Source: Petroclostridium sp. X23
Lineage (GTDB): Bacteria > Bacillota > Clostridia > SK-Y3
Assembly (NCBI RefSeq): GCF_030013905.1
Contig: NZ_CP124862.1
Location: 3,351,051 to 3,415,050 of the forward strand
Reading direction: 5' to 3'
Length of the DNA: 64,000 nucleotides
Shown here: one piece after another, positions 25,835-34,530 of the stretch
How the letters are laid out: every line of letters begins with the position of its first letter
How positions within the stretch are numbered: the first letter of the stretch is position 1
Notes under the pieces: model-generated
Seen by the model: only the letters and a program-made list of their open reading frames with translations
Told to the model about the DNA's origin: nothing
Database searches by the model: none
Translations under genes and position numbers: made by a program

Positions 25835-26985
25835 AGGTTTCTTTTCCCTATATGGGTTGTGTTACAGGTTATAGAAAATTATTTGAACGACTTGGACATG
25901 AAGTAATCATGCCGCTTAAACCGACGCAAAGAACCATTGACCTAGGAGTAAAGTATAGTCCCGAATTCATCTGTTTTCCTTTTAAAGTAATGATGGGTAC
26001 ATACATTGAAGCTGCACAAGCCGGTGTTGAAATGATTATCTCATCCGGAGGACATGGACCTTGCAGAGCAGGCTTATATGGAGAAGTCCATCAAAGAGTG
26101 TTAAAAAGTATGGGATATGATATTGACATCGTTATTTTCGATTCAATTTTTAAAGATTTCGGCGAGTTCTATGGTAATCTAAGAAAAGTAAAAAACGGAT
26201 CTTCCATATTTAAAATTGCGAAAGATATTTGGTTTGTTTATCAGTTGATCTACCAGATGGATCAAATAGAAAAGAAGATAAAACGATTAAGAGCATATGA
26301 GGAAACAAGGGGAGACTTTAATAGAGTGCGGTCTGAAATCCAAAAGATGTATGATTTATGTCAAGTAGAAAATGACCTCCAAGATATTTATCAAAAGGCA
26401 CATCAAATGCTGGATGCAGTTCCAATAACCGAAGGGCCTGATAAAGAAAAGATAAGAATAGGAATTGTAGGAGAAATTTATGTCATTATGGAAAGCTCTG
26501 TGAACATGGATGTTGAGCAAGTGCTGAATAACATGGGCGTAGAAGTGGAAAATGTTCAATATATTTCTGATTGGGTCAATCACAATATAAGGCCGGGATT
26601 TATTGGGGGAAGCACATCTCATCAGATGATAGAAAAAGCTCGAAGCTTTGTAAAAATTAACTGTGGCGGGCATGATATGGAGAATATCGGATGGATGGTA
26701 AATTTTAAAGAACGGGGCTTCGATGGTATCATACATCTCATGCCGTTCGGGTGCTTGCCGGAGCTTGTGACTCAAAGCGCGGTACCTGCAATATCCAAAC
26801 AGCTTAATATCCCTATCCTATCGCTTTCATTGGACGAACAGATGGGGACAGCGAATAATCAGACAAGGGTGGAAGCTTTTATAGATCTGATAAAAAACAA
26901 GAAGAGTATTTCTAAAGAACAGAAAGCCTTGGATCAAGAAGATGCTTGGACTTCCCAATATTTAAAACATGAGATGGCAGGATGA
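25831..26985 (+). CDS. 2-hydroxyacyl-CoA dehydratase activator-associated protein (COG3581-like), part 2
   Basis: A 384-residue protein beginning VSFPYMGCVTGYRKLFERLG, with PEFICFPFKVMMGTYIEAA, SSGGHGPCRAGLYGE and a C-terminal MPFGCLPELVTQSA. The spaced cysteines resemble HgdB-like dehydratase subunits that hold a [4Fe-4S] cluster. It is translationally coupled to the preceding gene. With the ATPase at 27324 it makes up the three parts of what is often a single fused protein in this class. Function beyond this family link is unknown. Confidence 0.75.
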   Translation: MKVSFPYMGCVTGYRKLFERLGHEVIMPLKPTQRTIDLGVKYSPEFICFPFKVMMGTYIEAAQAGVEMIISSGGHGPCRAGLYGEVHQRVLKSMGYDIDIVIFDSIFKDFGEFYGNLRKVKNGSSIFKIAKDIWFVYQLIYQMDQIEKKIKRLRAYEETRGDFNRVRSEIQKMYDLCQVENDLQDIYQKAHQMLDAVPITEGPDKEKIRIGIVGEIYVIMESSVNMDVEQVLNNMGVEVENVQYISDWVNHNIRPGFIGGSTSHQMIEKARSFVKINCGGHDMENIGWMVNFKERGFDGIIHLMPFGCLPELVTQSAVPAISKQLNIPILSLSLDEQMGTANNQTRVEAFIDLIKNKKSISKEQKALDQEDAWTSQYLKHEMAG

Positions 26986-27323
26986 TGTTTAGTGAATAAC
27001 GAATAATGAATAGTGAATAGTGTACAGTGTACAATGGACAATTATGCAGGTTGTTATATAACGAAAGTCAGATCTGCAATTTATCAAGATGTATAGGAGA
27101 ATGTGATAAAGTCCGATTCAGTACATAGAGGAAATCGAACTTGGGGACTGTCCCTGCTGTTTGCCTGGGTTTGGCATAACAGAGGGACTGTCCACATGTT
27201 TGATTTTCGACCAGTTAAGCACTTTACCACATTTTCCTACAAGTGTACTATCAAACGAGTTGTCGTAGGGGCGGATAAGTTTAAACAAGCAGTATTGATG
27301 TAAAGATGACGGGGGAACATACA
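26986..27323. other. Intergenic repeat-rich stretch
   Basis: No gene. It starts with a degenerate GAATAATGAATAGTGAATAG run and GTGTACAGTGTACAATG (26995-27040), then carries family P copy 3 (27092-27241) and a GTAGGGGCGG scrap (about 27266). Confidence 0.6.
27092..27241. repeat. Palindromic intergenic repeat, family P, copy 3
   Basis: TATAGGAGAATGTGATAAAG at the left, AAGCACTTTACCACATTTTC then CTAC at the right. The central hairpin has changed (GGGGACTGTCCC ... GGGACTGTCCAC), so the core evolves faster than the arms. Confidence 0.7.
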
Positions 27324-28292
27324 ATGAAGATATATGTGGGGATTGATGTAGGTTCAGTGAGCACTAATGTTATTGCTATGGACCAGAATTATAATGTAGT
27401 CTATAAAGAATATATACGTACCAACGGACAGCCGTTGGAATCAGTAAAAAAAGGTCTCAAAATGCTTGGAGAAAATATTAATAGTACTATAGATAAAATA
27501 GCTGGGATAGGAACAACCGGAAGCGGAAGGCAGTTGGCAGGAATCATGGTTGGGGCGGATATAATAAAAAATGAAATCACTGCCCATGCTTCTGCGACGG
27601 TGCAGTTTTACCCCGATGTAAACACTATTTTTGAGATTGGCGGACAGGATTCCAAGATCATACTTATTAAAGATAAAATGGTGGTGGATTTTTCTATGAA
27701 TACTGTTTGTGCAGCAGGGACCGGTTCGTTTTTGGATCATCAGGCGGAACGGTTAGGGGTTCCTATTCAAGAATTTGGAGACTTTGCATTAACCGCGAAA
27801 AAAGATGTAAGAATTGCAGGCAGATGTACTGTTTTCGCTGAATCAGATATGATTGCAAAACAGCAGTTCGGATTTTCAAAAGCTGAAATTATCAAAGGGT
27901 TATGTGATGCACTAGTGCGAAACTATATCAATAACCTTGGCAGAGGAAAGACATTAAAGCCTCCTTTTGTATTTCAAGGAGGAGTAGCTGCTAATAAGGG
28001 AATAAAAGCTGCTTTTGAGCGCGAGGTAGGATGTGAAATTATTATTCCGCAACATTTTAATGTGATGGGTGCCATTGGTGCTGCCATTCTTGCCAAGGAA
28101 TATATTGAGAGATCAGGGAAAAAGTCTAAATTTAGAGGGTTTGATGCTGCAGATTTTGATTTTATTCCTGCTAGCATGGAATGTAATGGATGTGCAAACT
28201 GTTGTGAGGTAGTCAAGGTAGATTTAAACGGAAAAACAGTGGCAATGTGGGGGGATAAATGCGGCAAATGGGCTAATTCAATTGCCGGATAA
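27324..28292 (+). CDS. BadF/BadG/BcrA-type ATPase, dehydratase activator
   Basis: A 322-residue ASKHA-fold ATPase: phosphate-1 loop VGIDVGSVSTNVIAMD, GIGTTGSGR, the cluster-ligand segments EIGGQDSKII and NTVCAAGTGSFLDHQ, IAGRCTVFAESDMI, and adenosine motif FQGGVAANKG. In the family it hydrolyses ATP to drive one low-potential electron into a 2-hydroxyacyl-CoA dehydratase or benzoyl-CoA reductase. The C-terminus adds an extra CNGCANCCEV cysteine cluster. Start chosen at 27324 behind GGGGGA. No dehydratase subunits are nearby, so the partner may be the two proteins upstream. Confidence 0.85.
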   Translation: MKIYVGIDVGSVSTNVIAMDQNYNVVYKEYIRTNGQPLESVKKGLKMLGENINSTIDKIAGIGTTGSGRQLAGIMVGADIIKNEITAHASATVQFYPDVNTIFEIGGQDSKIILIKDKMVVDFSMNTVCAAGTGSFLDHQAERLGVPIQEFGDFALTAKKDVRIAGRCTVFAESDMIAKQQFGFSKAEIIKGLCDALVRNYINNLGRGKTLKPPFVFQGGVAANKGIKAAFEREVGCEIIIPQHFNVMGAIGAAILAKEYIERSGKKSKFRGFDAADFDFIPASMECNGCANCCEVVKVDLNGKTVAMWGDKCGKWANSIAG

Positions 28293-28312
28293 CTTATGAA
28301 GATACTGTGTTA

Positions 28313-28345
28313 AAGTGTAGGGGCAGGCCTCGTGTCTGCCCTGCT
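28313..28345. repeat. GTAGGGGCAGGC-type hairpin repeat
   Basis: GTAGGGGCAGGCCTCGTGTC followed by TGCCCTGC. Same family as 47521-47599 and 53886-53961. Confidence 0.55.
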
Positions 28346-28433
28346 ATATTTTTAGGATACGTGATATTTTTGATATTCATCATAGTATTTAATTTACAGA
28401 ATAATTAATTATAAATCCACAAAAAATACTATT

Positions 28434-28850
28434 ATGATAATACGTTTCTTTATATATGGAATTATAGGATGGGCTATGGAGATCTTTTGGACAGGTATGT
28501 GGTCTGTTTTTCAAGGAGATATTAGATTAAGAGGAACTACATATCTTTGGATGTTTCCTATATATGGGTTAGCGATTCTTTTGGAACCAATTCATGATAG
28601 AATCCGATTCATGCCTTGGATTATTAGAGGAGGTGTTTGGGTACTTCTAATCTGGGGAATAGAATATATTTCGGGATGGGCGATAAGAAGTGTTATAGGA
28701 GTATGTCCCTGGGATTATTCAGGAGCTACCGAGTATCAAATCAACGGCTTAATACGTCTTGATTACGCTCCGGCATGGTTTGCAGCAGGATTAATATTTG
28801 AAAAGCTGCATGATACTTTGACTAGAGTTTTAGAGTTTAGATTAAGATAG
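28434..28850 (+). CDS. Putative ABC-transporter type IV-like membrane protein (CmpB family)
   Basis: A 138-residue protein with about four membrane segments. Conserved features are GIIGWAMEIFWTG near the start, RLRGTTYLWMFPIYG and the C-terminal RLDYAPAWFAAGLIFE, resembling the small CmpB-like family. The family has no firm function. No good ribosome site is visible and the start is taken as the first ATG. Confidence 0.6.
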   Translation: MIIRFFIYGIIGWAMEIFWTGMWSVFQGDIRLRGTTYLWMFPIYGLAILLEPIHDRIRFMPWIIRGGVWVLLIWGIEYISGWAIRSVIGVCPWDYSGATEYQINGLIRLDYAPAWFAAGLIFEKLHDTLTRVLEFRLR

Positions 28851-28857
28851 GTATATT

Positions 28858-28893
28858 GTTCACAGTTCACAGTTCACAGTTCACGGTTCACAG
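28858..28893. repeat. TTCACAG tandem repeat
   Basis: Five imperfect 7-base units (GTTCACA). Shorter runs of the same unit occur at 48226-48237, 53839-53851 and 63729-63757, always just after a gene. Confidence 0.75.
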
Positions 28894-29086
28894 AATAATT
28901 GATGTTTTTCTACAGTGGATCGGTAATTGTGGACTGTTGTGGAAATTTTTTATAGTACAGCTATAATTGGTAGTTTTCTTCAATATCACATCATTATATA
29001 AATTTCATAAATACTTTGGAACTTTTGAGTATAGATGTCCGTCTAATAGTATCAGTATATTTATAGATGTATATGGGGTGTTGGAT

Positions 29087-29527
29087 ATGGTAAAGCGATT
29101 ATCAAAAACATTACTAATCTGTATGGGAGTCATTATTTCTCTTACCGCCTGTGGCGCAAGAGTCGTAAATAGAACTGGTACGAAAATGGCTCCGGGAGAA
29201 ATTGCTGTCAAATCAGTTACGCATGATGCGGATAAAGTATTAAAATTGGGGGATAAGGTCCATATAAAAGTAGAAGTTGAAAATTTTGATCCGGAGCTTA
29301 CAGCTGAAATGGGGACCACAGAGATATTTGCCAGAATAGCTAATCAGCCGGGTGAAATCATATTAAGAAATGATGGTACACTTGGAGATACTGCAGCAGA
29401 TGATAGCTTTTTTGAAGGTGAATATGTAGTGAATGAGAAAAGTAAAAGGGTAGTAGATGGGAAGATTGCTGTGAATACATATAGGGAAGAAGTGTTTTCT
29501 AATCAGAGCATCACTATTCAGCCATAA
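29087..29527 (+). CDS. Small lipoprotein with choice-of-anchor-like domain
   Basis: A 146-residue protein. The ATG at 29087 gives a lipoprotein signal ending in the lipobox LTAC; an upstream extension from 28967 would bury it. The mature part looks like one beta-sandwich domain with the pattern ILRNDGTLGDTAADDSFFEG, typical of choice-of-anchor X domains of surface proteins. Function unknown. Followed by a 21-bp hairpin; the hydrogenase promoter lies beyond it. Confidence 0.65.
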   Translation: MVKRLSKTLLICMGVIISLTACGARVVNRTGTKMAPGEIAVKSVTHDADKVLKLGDKVHIKVEVENFDPELTAEMGTTEIFARIANQPGEIILRNDGTLGDTAADDSFFEGEYVVNEKSKRVVDGKIAVNTYREEVFSNQSITIQP

Positions 29528-29542
29528 AGAGATAGCAAAGTG

Positions 29543-29596
29543 TCATGGGGACGGTGTTATTGACAACGCTTTTTATCAATAACACCGTCCCCATGA
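29543..29596 (+). terminator. Long hairpin after the lipoprotein gene
   Basis: Perfect 21-bp stem with core GGGGACGGTGTTATTGA and its complement. There is no T run after it on this strand, so it may be a repeat that doubles as a terminator. The GGGGACGG core resembles the family P hairpins. Confidence 0.6.
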
Positions 29597-29607
29597 TACT
29601 CATATAG

Positions 29608-29630
29608 AGATAAAAACCGTATCTAAATAA
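29608..29630 (+). promoter_or_regulatory. Conserved 23-bp element upstream of the hydS promoter
   Basis: AGATA-N7-TATCT followed by AAATAA; all 23 bases are identical to 34697-34719, and both copies end 42-43 bases before the -35. A partial second copy (AAAACCGTATCT) lies at 29642-29653, about three helical turns away. It is not seen before adhE. Probably a binding site for a regulator shared by the two hydrogenase operons. Confidence 0.6.
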
Positions 29631-29672
29631 CAATATTCATAGAAAACCGTATCTTATAAGCGGGCGATATTA

Positions 29673-29724
29673 TTGACAATTAATTAACAAAACCGTATAA
29701 TAGTAATTGTTAATAATTTAACAT
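29673..29724 (+). promoter_or_regulatory. hydS operon promoter with Rex box
   Basis: Consensus promoter TTGACA (29673), 17 bases, TATAAT (29696-29701). Five bases later is TTGTTAA-TAAT-TTAACAT (29707-29724), one mismatch from the Rex operator TTGTTAA-N4-TTAACAA. The -35 itself lies in a second, weaker Rex-like site (TTGACAA-TTAA-TTAACAA). Repression when NADH is low is the expected effect. Confidence 0.85.
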
Positions 29725-29764
29725 AAGTATATTAAAATATAATAAACATTTGGAGGTGCCTTTA

Positions 29765-30013
29765 ATGTTGCAAATATATATTTGTGTGGGCAGTTCATGC
29801 CATTTGAAAGGCTCATATCACATTATTAAAACTTTTCAGAATATGATAGCGGACAACAAGTTAGAAGAAAAAGTTGAATTAAAGGCATCTTTTTGCTTAG
29901 GGCGTTGCACCGAAGGAGTTTCTATTAAAATCGGAGACGACTTTATACCCAATGTTACAGTATCTAATGCTGAGCAGAAGTTCATGGAACATGTAATGGA
30001 GAGATTAAAATGA
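29765..30013 (+). CDS. Thioredoxin-like [2Fe-2S] ferredoxin
   Basis: An 82-residue protein with GGAGGTG upstream of the ATG. The cysteine pattern CVGSSC ... SFCLGRC matches thioredoxin-fold [2Fe-2S] ferredoxins related to the NuoE C-terminal half. It should carry electrons to or from the hydrogenase-like protein encoded next, with which it overlaps by ATGA. A paralogue ends the HydABC operon at 38959. Confidence 0.85.
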   Translation: MLQIYICVGSSCHLKGSYHIIKTFQNMIADNKLEEKVELKASFCLGRCTEGVSIKIGDDFIPNVTVSNAEQKFMEHVMERLK

Positions 30014-31731
30014 GTATAATTAAATTTAAAGAAGCGAATTGTAAAAATTGTTATAAATGTATTCGAAGCTGTCCTGTAAAAGCAATCTCATTTAAAAATG
30101 AGCAGGCCCAGATTATTGATGAGCAGTGTATCCTTTGTGGACAATGTCTATTGGTATGTCCGCAAAATGCAAAAAGCGTTCGAAGTGATATTGATGAAGT
30201 AAAAAAATATATAGAAAAGAAAGAAAAAGTTTATGTAAGTCTGGCACCTTCTTTTGCCTCAGCATTTCATGTGTCTGACTGCAGAAAGGTTTTTTCGGCA
30301 TTAAAATTGCTTGGTTTTACACACGTTGAAGAAACATCCATAGGAGCAGCAAGAGTTTCCAAACAATATGAAAAAATTATTAATGAAGGCAATATGGAAA
30401 ATATTATTACTACAGCATGTCCCACTACGGTGCTATTAATAGAGAAGTATTATCCGGAATTAATCCCACAGATAGCCCCTGTGGTATCGCCTATGATTGC
30501 GCATGCGAAAATGATGCGGGCGGTATATGGCTCGCGAATAAAAGTAGTATTTATTGGTCCGTGTATTTCTAAAAAGGATGAATGCAATGATTTGCAGAAC
30601 GATGGCATGGTAAATGCGATTATCACATTTGACGAATTAAACAAGTGGCTGGAAAGTGAAGGGATAGATTTAGATGCATTGGAACCGGAAGAACCTAAAG
30701 GAATCAGTAATGCATTGGCAAGGTTTTATCCTGCACCGGGCGGCATCATCAGGACATTAGGCAAAGAGGAAAGAAAAACATATAAATGCGTAAGTGTCGA
30801 TGGTGTAGATCGATGTATGGATATATTGGATTCTATAAAAAACAAAGAAGTGAGCAATTACTTTATAGAAATGAACGCTTGTCCGGGAGGATGCTTGGGA
30901 GGACCTTGTCTCAAATCTGTTAGAAATGGATATTTGGAAGCAAAAGACAAACTGGTTGAGTATGTCAGAAAGAATTTAAAGGAATCTTCTCCGGCTGTGG
31001 TAGAAGATGTGAATGTCAAACTAAGAAAAGTATTTGTTGATAAATCACGGAGTGATACACCTCCTACCGAGGAAGCTATACGAGGGATTCTCAGTAAGAT
31101 AGGCAAGTTTGACGAAAGTATGGAATTAAACTGCGGGGCTTGCGGATATTCTACTTGTAGAGAAAAAGCAATCGCAGTATATTATAACAAGGCAGAACTC
31201 CATATGTGTCTGCCGTATATGCGTGAACGTGCGGAATCAATTTCAAATTTGATTATTGAAGCTACACCTAATGCTATTGTGGCATTAAATAAAAATTTAT
31301 CTATACAAGAAGTTAATCTGGCCGCGCAGCAGATGTTTGATTTGAATAAACAAGATGTCATCGGCAAGCATGTGTATACCATGTTTGATTGTGCTGATTT
31401 TGAATATGTAAGTGAAAGCGGACAAAATATCATCGGCAAAAAACATTATTATGAAAAATATGATATTACGGTAGAGCAGTCTATTATTTACGCGCAAGAC
31501 CAGCAAATTATTATTGCAATTATGAATGATATCACAAAAGAAGAGAAACAGCAGCACCAGATTTATAAAGTTAGATCCGAAACTGTAGATATCGCACAGA
31601 AGGTAATAGAGAAGCAAATGAGAGTGGCACAGGAAATAGCCAGTTTATTAGGGGAAACGACAGCGGAAACAAAAATAGCTTTAACAAAACTAAAAAAATC
31701 AATCTTGTCGGATATTGGTGAGGAACAATGA
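30010..31731 (+). CDS. hydS: PAS-containing sensory [FeFe]-hydrogenase (HydS, group C-like)
   Basis: A 573-residue protein: two [4Fe-4S] motifs at the N-terminus (C11, C14, C17, C21; C40, C43, C46, C50), then an H-cluster domain with L1 TTACPTT (C137), L2 IGPCISKK (C185) and L3 NACPGGCLGG (C291, C295). The proton-transfer cysteine of catalytic enzymes (TSCCP) is Ala here, as known for sensory or low-activity groups. A further four-cysteine cluster (C375, C378, C383, C400) and a PAS domain (about 410-515) follow. It probably senses H2 or redox state and signals to the overlapping phosphatase gene product. ATGA overlaps at both ends. Confidence 0.88.
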   Translation: MSIIKFKEANCKNCYKCIRSCPVKAISFKNEQAQIIDEQCILCGQCLLVCPQNAKSVRSDIDEVKKYIEKKEKVYVSLAPSFASAFHVSDCRKVFSALKLLGFTHVEETSIGAARVSKQYEKIINEGNMENIITTACPTTVLLIEKYYPELIPQIAPVVSPMIAHAKMMRAVYGSRIKVVFIGPCISKKDECNDLQNDGMVNAIITFDELNKWLESEGIDLDALEPEEPKGISNALARFYPAPGGIIRTLGKEERKTYKCVSVDGVDRCMDILDSIKNKEVSNYFIEMNACPGGCLGGPCLKSVRNGYLEAKDKLVEYVRKNLKESSPAVVEDVNVKLRKVFVDKSRSDTPPTEEAIRGILSKIGKFDESMELNCGACGYSTCREKAIAVYYNKAELHMCLPYMRERAESISNLIIEATPNAIVALNKNLSIQEVNLAAQQMFDLNKQDVIGKHVYTMFDCADFEYVSESGQNIIGKKHYYEKYDITVEQSIIYAQDQQIIIAIMNDITKEEKQQHQIYKVRSETVDIAQKVIEKQMRVAQEIASLLGETTAETKIALTKLKKSILSDIGEEQ

Positions 31732-32900
31732 GTTTATTTGTAGAAGCAAGCTTCGAAAGTTTACACAAACATAATGAGGAATTGTGCGGGGATAAAGTAG
31801 AAATCATCCGAAGCAGCGATTCGGTGATTATCGTACTTGCAGATGGTCTGGGGAGCGGAGTAAAGGCAAATATTCTGGCTACTTTGACCAGTAAAATTAT
31901 TGGAACCATGCTGACTAACGGAGCGGATATAGAAGAGGCTGTAGAAACAATTGCGAGCACGCTTCCCGAATGTAAGGAAAGAGGCATAGCCTATTCCACA
32001 TTTTCCATACTTCAGGTCTTTCGTTCGGGCGAGGCTTATTTGGTAGAGTTCGATAATCCTGCGGTGTTTTTTATGAAGAAAGGCAATTTTTGCGAGATTA
32101 AGAGCCAAACCAGGAAAATGAGCGGTAAGTTAATCAATGAGAGCAGATTCAAGGTAAGTCCTGAGGACTTGTTCATAATGATTAGTGACGGTGTGATTCA
32201 TGCCGGCATTGGAGGAACCTTAAATCTCGGATGGCAGAGAGAAAATGTCAAAGAATACTTGCAAAGAATCTATAAACCGGATATCACGCCTACAAATGTA
32301 GCAAAATTACTATTATCGGTTTGTGACAACTTATATATGAACAAACCGGGGGATGATACGACAGTAGTGGCTGTTAAGGTAAGAAATCCACTCACTGTGA
32401 CCATCATGGTAGGACCTCCGGTAGATCATGAAAAAGACAGCTGTGTAGTACAAAAGCTTATAGCTAATGAAGGTAAGAAAGTAGTCTGCGGAGGAACGAC
32501 CTCCCATATTGTTAGTAGGGAGCTGGATAAAGAAATAATAACCAATTTTAACTATTTTAATCCCTCAGTACCTCCAACAGCAGAAATTGAAGGGATTGAC
32601 CTCACAACAGAAGGAGTATTGACATTAGGGAAAACATTAACGCATATAAAGAAATATTGGTCTTCCGAGAGTACGATACAAGATATTTTGAAATTAAATC
32701 AAAGTGATGGGGCATCCCGATTAGCAAAGATTCTGCTTGAGCAAAGCACAATCGTGCATTTTCTTGTAGGAAGAGCGATGAATCCGGCGCATCAAAATCC
32801 GGATTTACCTTTGAATTTGAGTATTAAGCTTAATCTAGTTGAAGAAATAACCAAATATTTAAAGAGGATGGGCAAGGAAGTCATTGTGGAGTATTTTTAA
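31728..32900 (+). CDS. SpoIIE/PP2C-type serine phosphatase, output partner of HydS
   Basis: A 390-residue protein with a SpoIIE-type PPM phosphatase domain in residues 1-230: IIVLADGLGSGVKANILA and later MISDGVIHAGIG and PGDDTTVVAVKV give the metal-binding Asp residues. Residues 230-390 are a helical or mixed tail of unknown fold (VGPPVDHEKDS). PP2C-type genes are known beside group C hydrogenases. It probably dephosphorylates an anti-sigma antagonist or other regulator under HydS control; no such target is encoded here. Starts inside the hydS stop (ATGA); the TnpB-like gene begins 15 bp after its stop. Confidence 0.85.
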   Translation: MSLFVEASFESLHKHNEELCGDKVEIIRSSDSVIIVLADGLGSGVKANILATLTSKIIGTMLTNGADIEEAVETIASTLPECKERGIAYSTFSILQVFRSGEAYLVEFDNPAVFFMKKGNFCEIKSQTRKMSGKLINESRFKVSPEDLFIMISDGVIHAGIGGTLNLGWQRENVKEYLQRIYKPDITPTNVAKLLLSVCDNLYMNKPGDDTTVVAVKVRNPLTVTIMVGPPVDHEKDSCVVQKLIANEGKKVVCGGTTSHIVSRELDKEIITNFNYFNPSVPPTAEIEGIDLTTEGVLTLGKTLTHIKKYWSSESTIQDILKLNQSDGASRLAKILLEQSTIVHFLVGRAMNPAHQNPDLPLNLSIKLNLVEEITKYLKRMGKEVIVEYF

Positions 32901-32915
32901 TAGAGGATGAAAATT

Positions 32916-34520
32916 ATGATTTTAAGAACGATTACCCTAAAACTTCATAATCCTAGTAAAAGAAAAAAAGAAATAATAGATAGGGCCATGCGGAATTATT
33001 CTCGTGCTTATCAATATTTGTTAGATAAAGCTTATACGGAAATACAAGATATCAGAGACAATTATAAGGATAGGAACGGAAACTATAAGGCATTGAATAT
33101 TGCAAAGTGGATAGATAAGAGGATAAGCAAAGAATTAAATCAATTTGATATCCAGCCATTAAAAGACTCTCTAAAGTTGGATTTTGGCATGACATTAGCC
33201 AGTTATCTGAGTTTGAATGAGATTCAGCCCAATGCGAACTATCCTAAGGCCTATATTTCGCAGCAGGAATTTGAACAGAGATATGATCATATTCATCACC
33301 AGCTTATAAATGAAAAAATGCCTTTGTCTGAATTTGAGAAACAGATAAATAAAGTCATTAAAAAGAATGATACGCTTAAGCCGTTATTCTTTTGCAGATA
33401 TGATGCGAATAGGGATTATTGTTTACTATATGATGCACAGCGTAATAGATATTATGCAAAGATTTATTTAATGAATATTAAAGATGAAGATCGTAAAGTG
33501 ATTATCGATACAGGGACAAAAGAATTAAAGTATATACACAAAAATGGGGGACAGTTAACCAGCAGCGGTAGAAAAGAACGTTTTTTGATTTTGCCTCTTT
33601 CATTCGGAACATGGCAGGAACAACATTTAAAAAAAGCATTAGAGAATCCTGATCTTTTAAAGACTGCAAGATTAATAAAAAAGAATGGAGAGTATTATCT
33701 TTCCATAAGCATCAGTATGGAAGAATATGAAAAAATACAGGTTCAGACTTACCTCGGTATAGGAAGGGCAATGAGAAATCCGGTCCATTATACTGTGGTC
33801 GACAGGAATAATAGTATAGTTTGCAGTGAACCGGTACCGCTTCAGCATAACAAAAAGTATGTAAATAATAGATTGCCTCTTCATGAACTTCATAGAATTG
33901 CAAACAACATTGTAGAGGTTGCATATAAGGAAAAATCCCAAGTGATCATAAAATCTCTTATGGATCGAGGGGATAGATTGCAGTGGATAGATGCCGGCCA
34001 TGAAATGGCCATACCAGGCATTAACTGCAGCAGTTATAATCAGCTTGGACATATATTGGATTACAAGCTGCCTGAAAAAGGTCTGCCAACCCCAATTAGA
34101 ATCAGTCCTGCGGGTGTGTTCTGTACCTGCCCGGAATGCGGGTTGAATACAAGGCATAATAGGTTTTCAAAAGAACTGTTTATATGTACTGCCTGTGGAA
34201 AGACAATGAACATTGAACAGCTAGGGAGCTTAAATGTGGCCAGGAGATTGAATTGTAATAATGAACAAAGTCTTAAGATAAAGATTGAAAAAACGCCTGA
34301 TGGTGTGAGACTGACAAATAAAGTACTGGGATTAAACTATCATGTAAGAAATCCCCGTGAGAATATGGATGGTTTTATTCAGGAGATTGAAAGAACCGTT
34401 GAAGATTTTTATAAAAATATAAGTAAAAATACGAGAAACAAGGAATTCAAGAAGAAATACAGCTTAATTAAAAAGATAGAGCAAGCAGAAGATTTGAACG
34501 GTATTATTCAAATTGTATAA
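32916..34520 (+). CDS. Nuclease-dead TnpB-family protein (TldR-like) in the hydrogenase-sensor operon
   Basis: A 534-residue TnpB/OrfB-fold protein; start at 32916 with AGAGGATG upstream. The RuvC-I motif is LGIGRAMRN with Gly283 where TnpB has Asp; RuvC-II is VIIKSL with Lys346 for Glu; RuvC-III is GSLNVARR with Ser438 for Asp. The zinc ribbon is kept (C405, C408, C424, C427). All three catalytic acids are thus gone while the frame is intact and longer than typical TnpB (about 370-430). There is no tnpA, left end or target-site context; it follows the phosphatase gene by 15 bp with no terminator between. An omega-RNA-like scaffold follows. Inference: RNA-guided DNA binding without cleavage, as in TldR repressors. 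A decaying transposon gene is the alternative, but the long clean frame argues against it. Confidence 0.8.
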   Translation: MILRTITLKLHNPSKRKKEIIDRAMRNYSRAYQYLLDKAYTEIQDIRDNYKDRNGNYKALNIAKWIDKRISKELNQFDIQPLKDSLKLDFGMTLASYLSLNEIQPNANYPKAYISQQEFEQRYDHIHHQLINEKMPLSEFEKQINKVIKKNDTLKPLFFCRYDANRDYCLLYDAQRNRYYAKIYLMNIKDEDRKVIIDTGTKELKYIHKNGGQLTSSGRKERFLILPLSFGTWQEQHLKKALENPDLLKTARLIKKNGEYYLSISISMEEYEKIQVQTYLGIGRAMRNPVHYTVVDRNNSIVCSEPVPLQHNKKYVNNRLPLHELHRIANNIVEVAYKEKSQVIIKSLMDRGDRLQWIDAGHEMAIPGINCSSYNQLGHILDYKLPEKGLPTPIRISPAGVFCTCPECGLNTRHNRFSKELFICTACGKTMNIEQLGSLNVARRLNCNNEQSLKIKIEKTPDGVRLTNKVLGLNYHVRNPRENMDGFIQEIERTVEDFYKNISKNTRNKEFKKKYSLIKKIEQAEDLNGIIQIV

Positions 34521-34530
34521 AATGATATAG

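Noticed and set aside
28858-28893. CRISPR array
   Set aside because: The repeats are 7-base tandem units without spacers. No array with 25-40-base repeats and unique spacers was seen anywhere, and no cas genes.
28967-29086. Extended start of the small lipoprotein
   Set aside because: It would put 40 residues before a clear lipoprotein signal peptide and lipobox.
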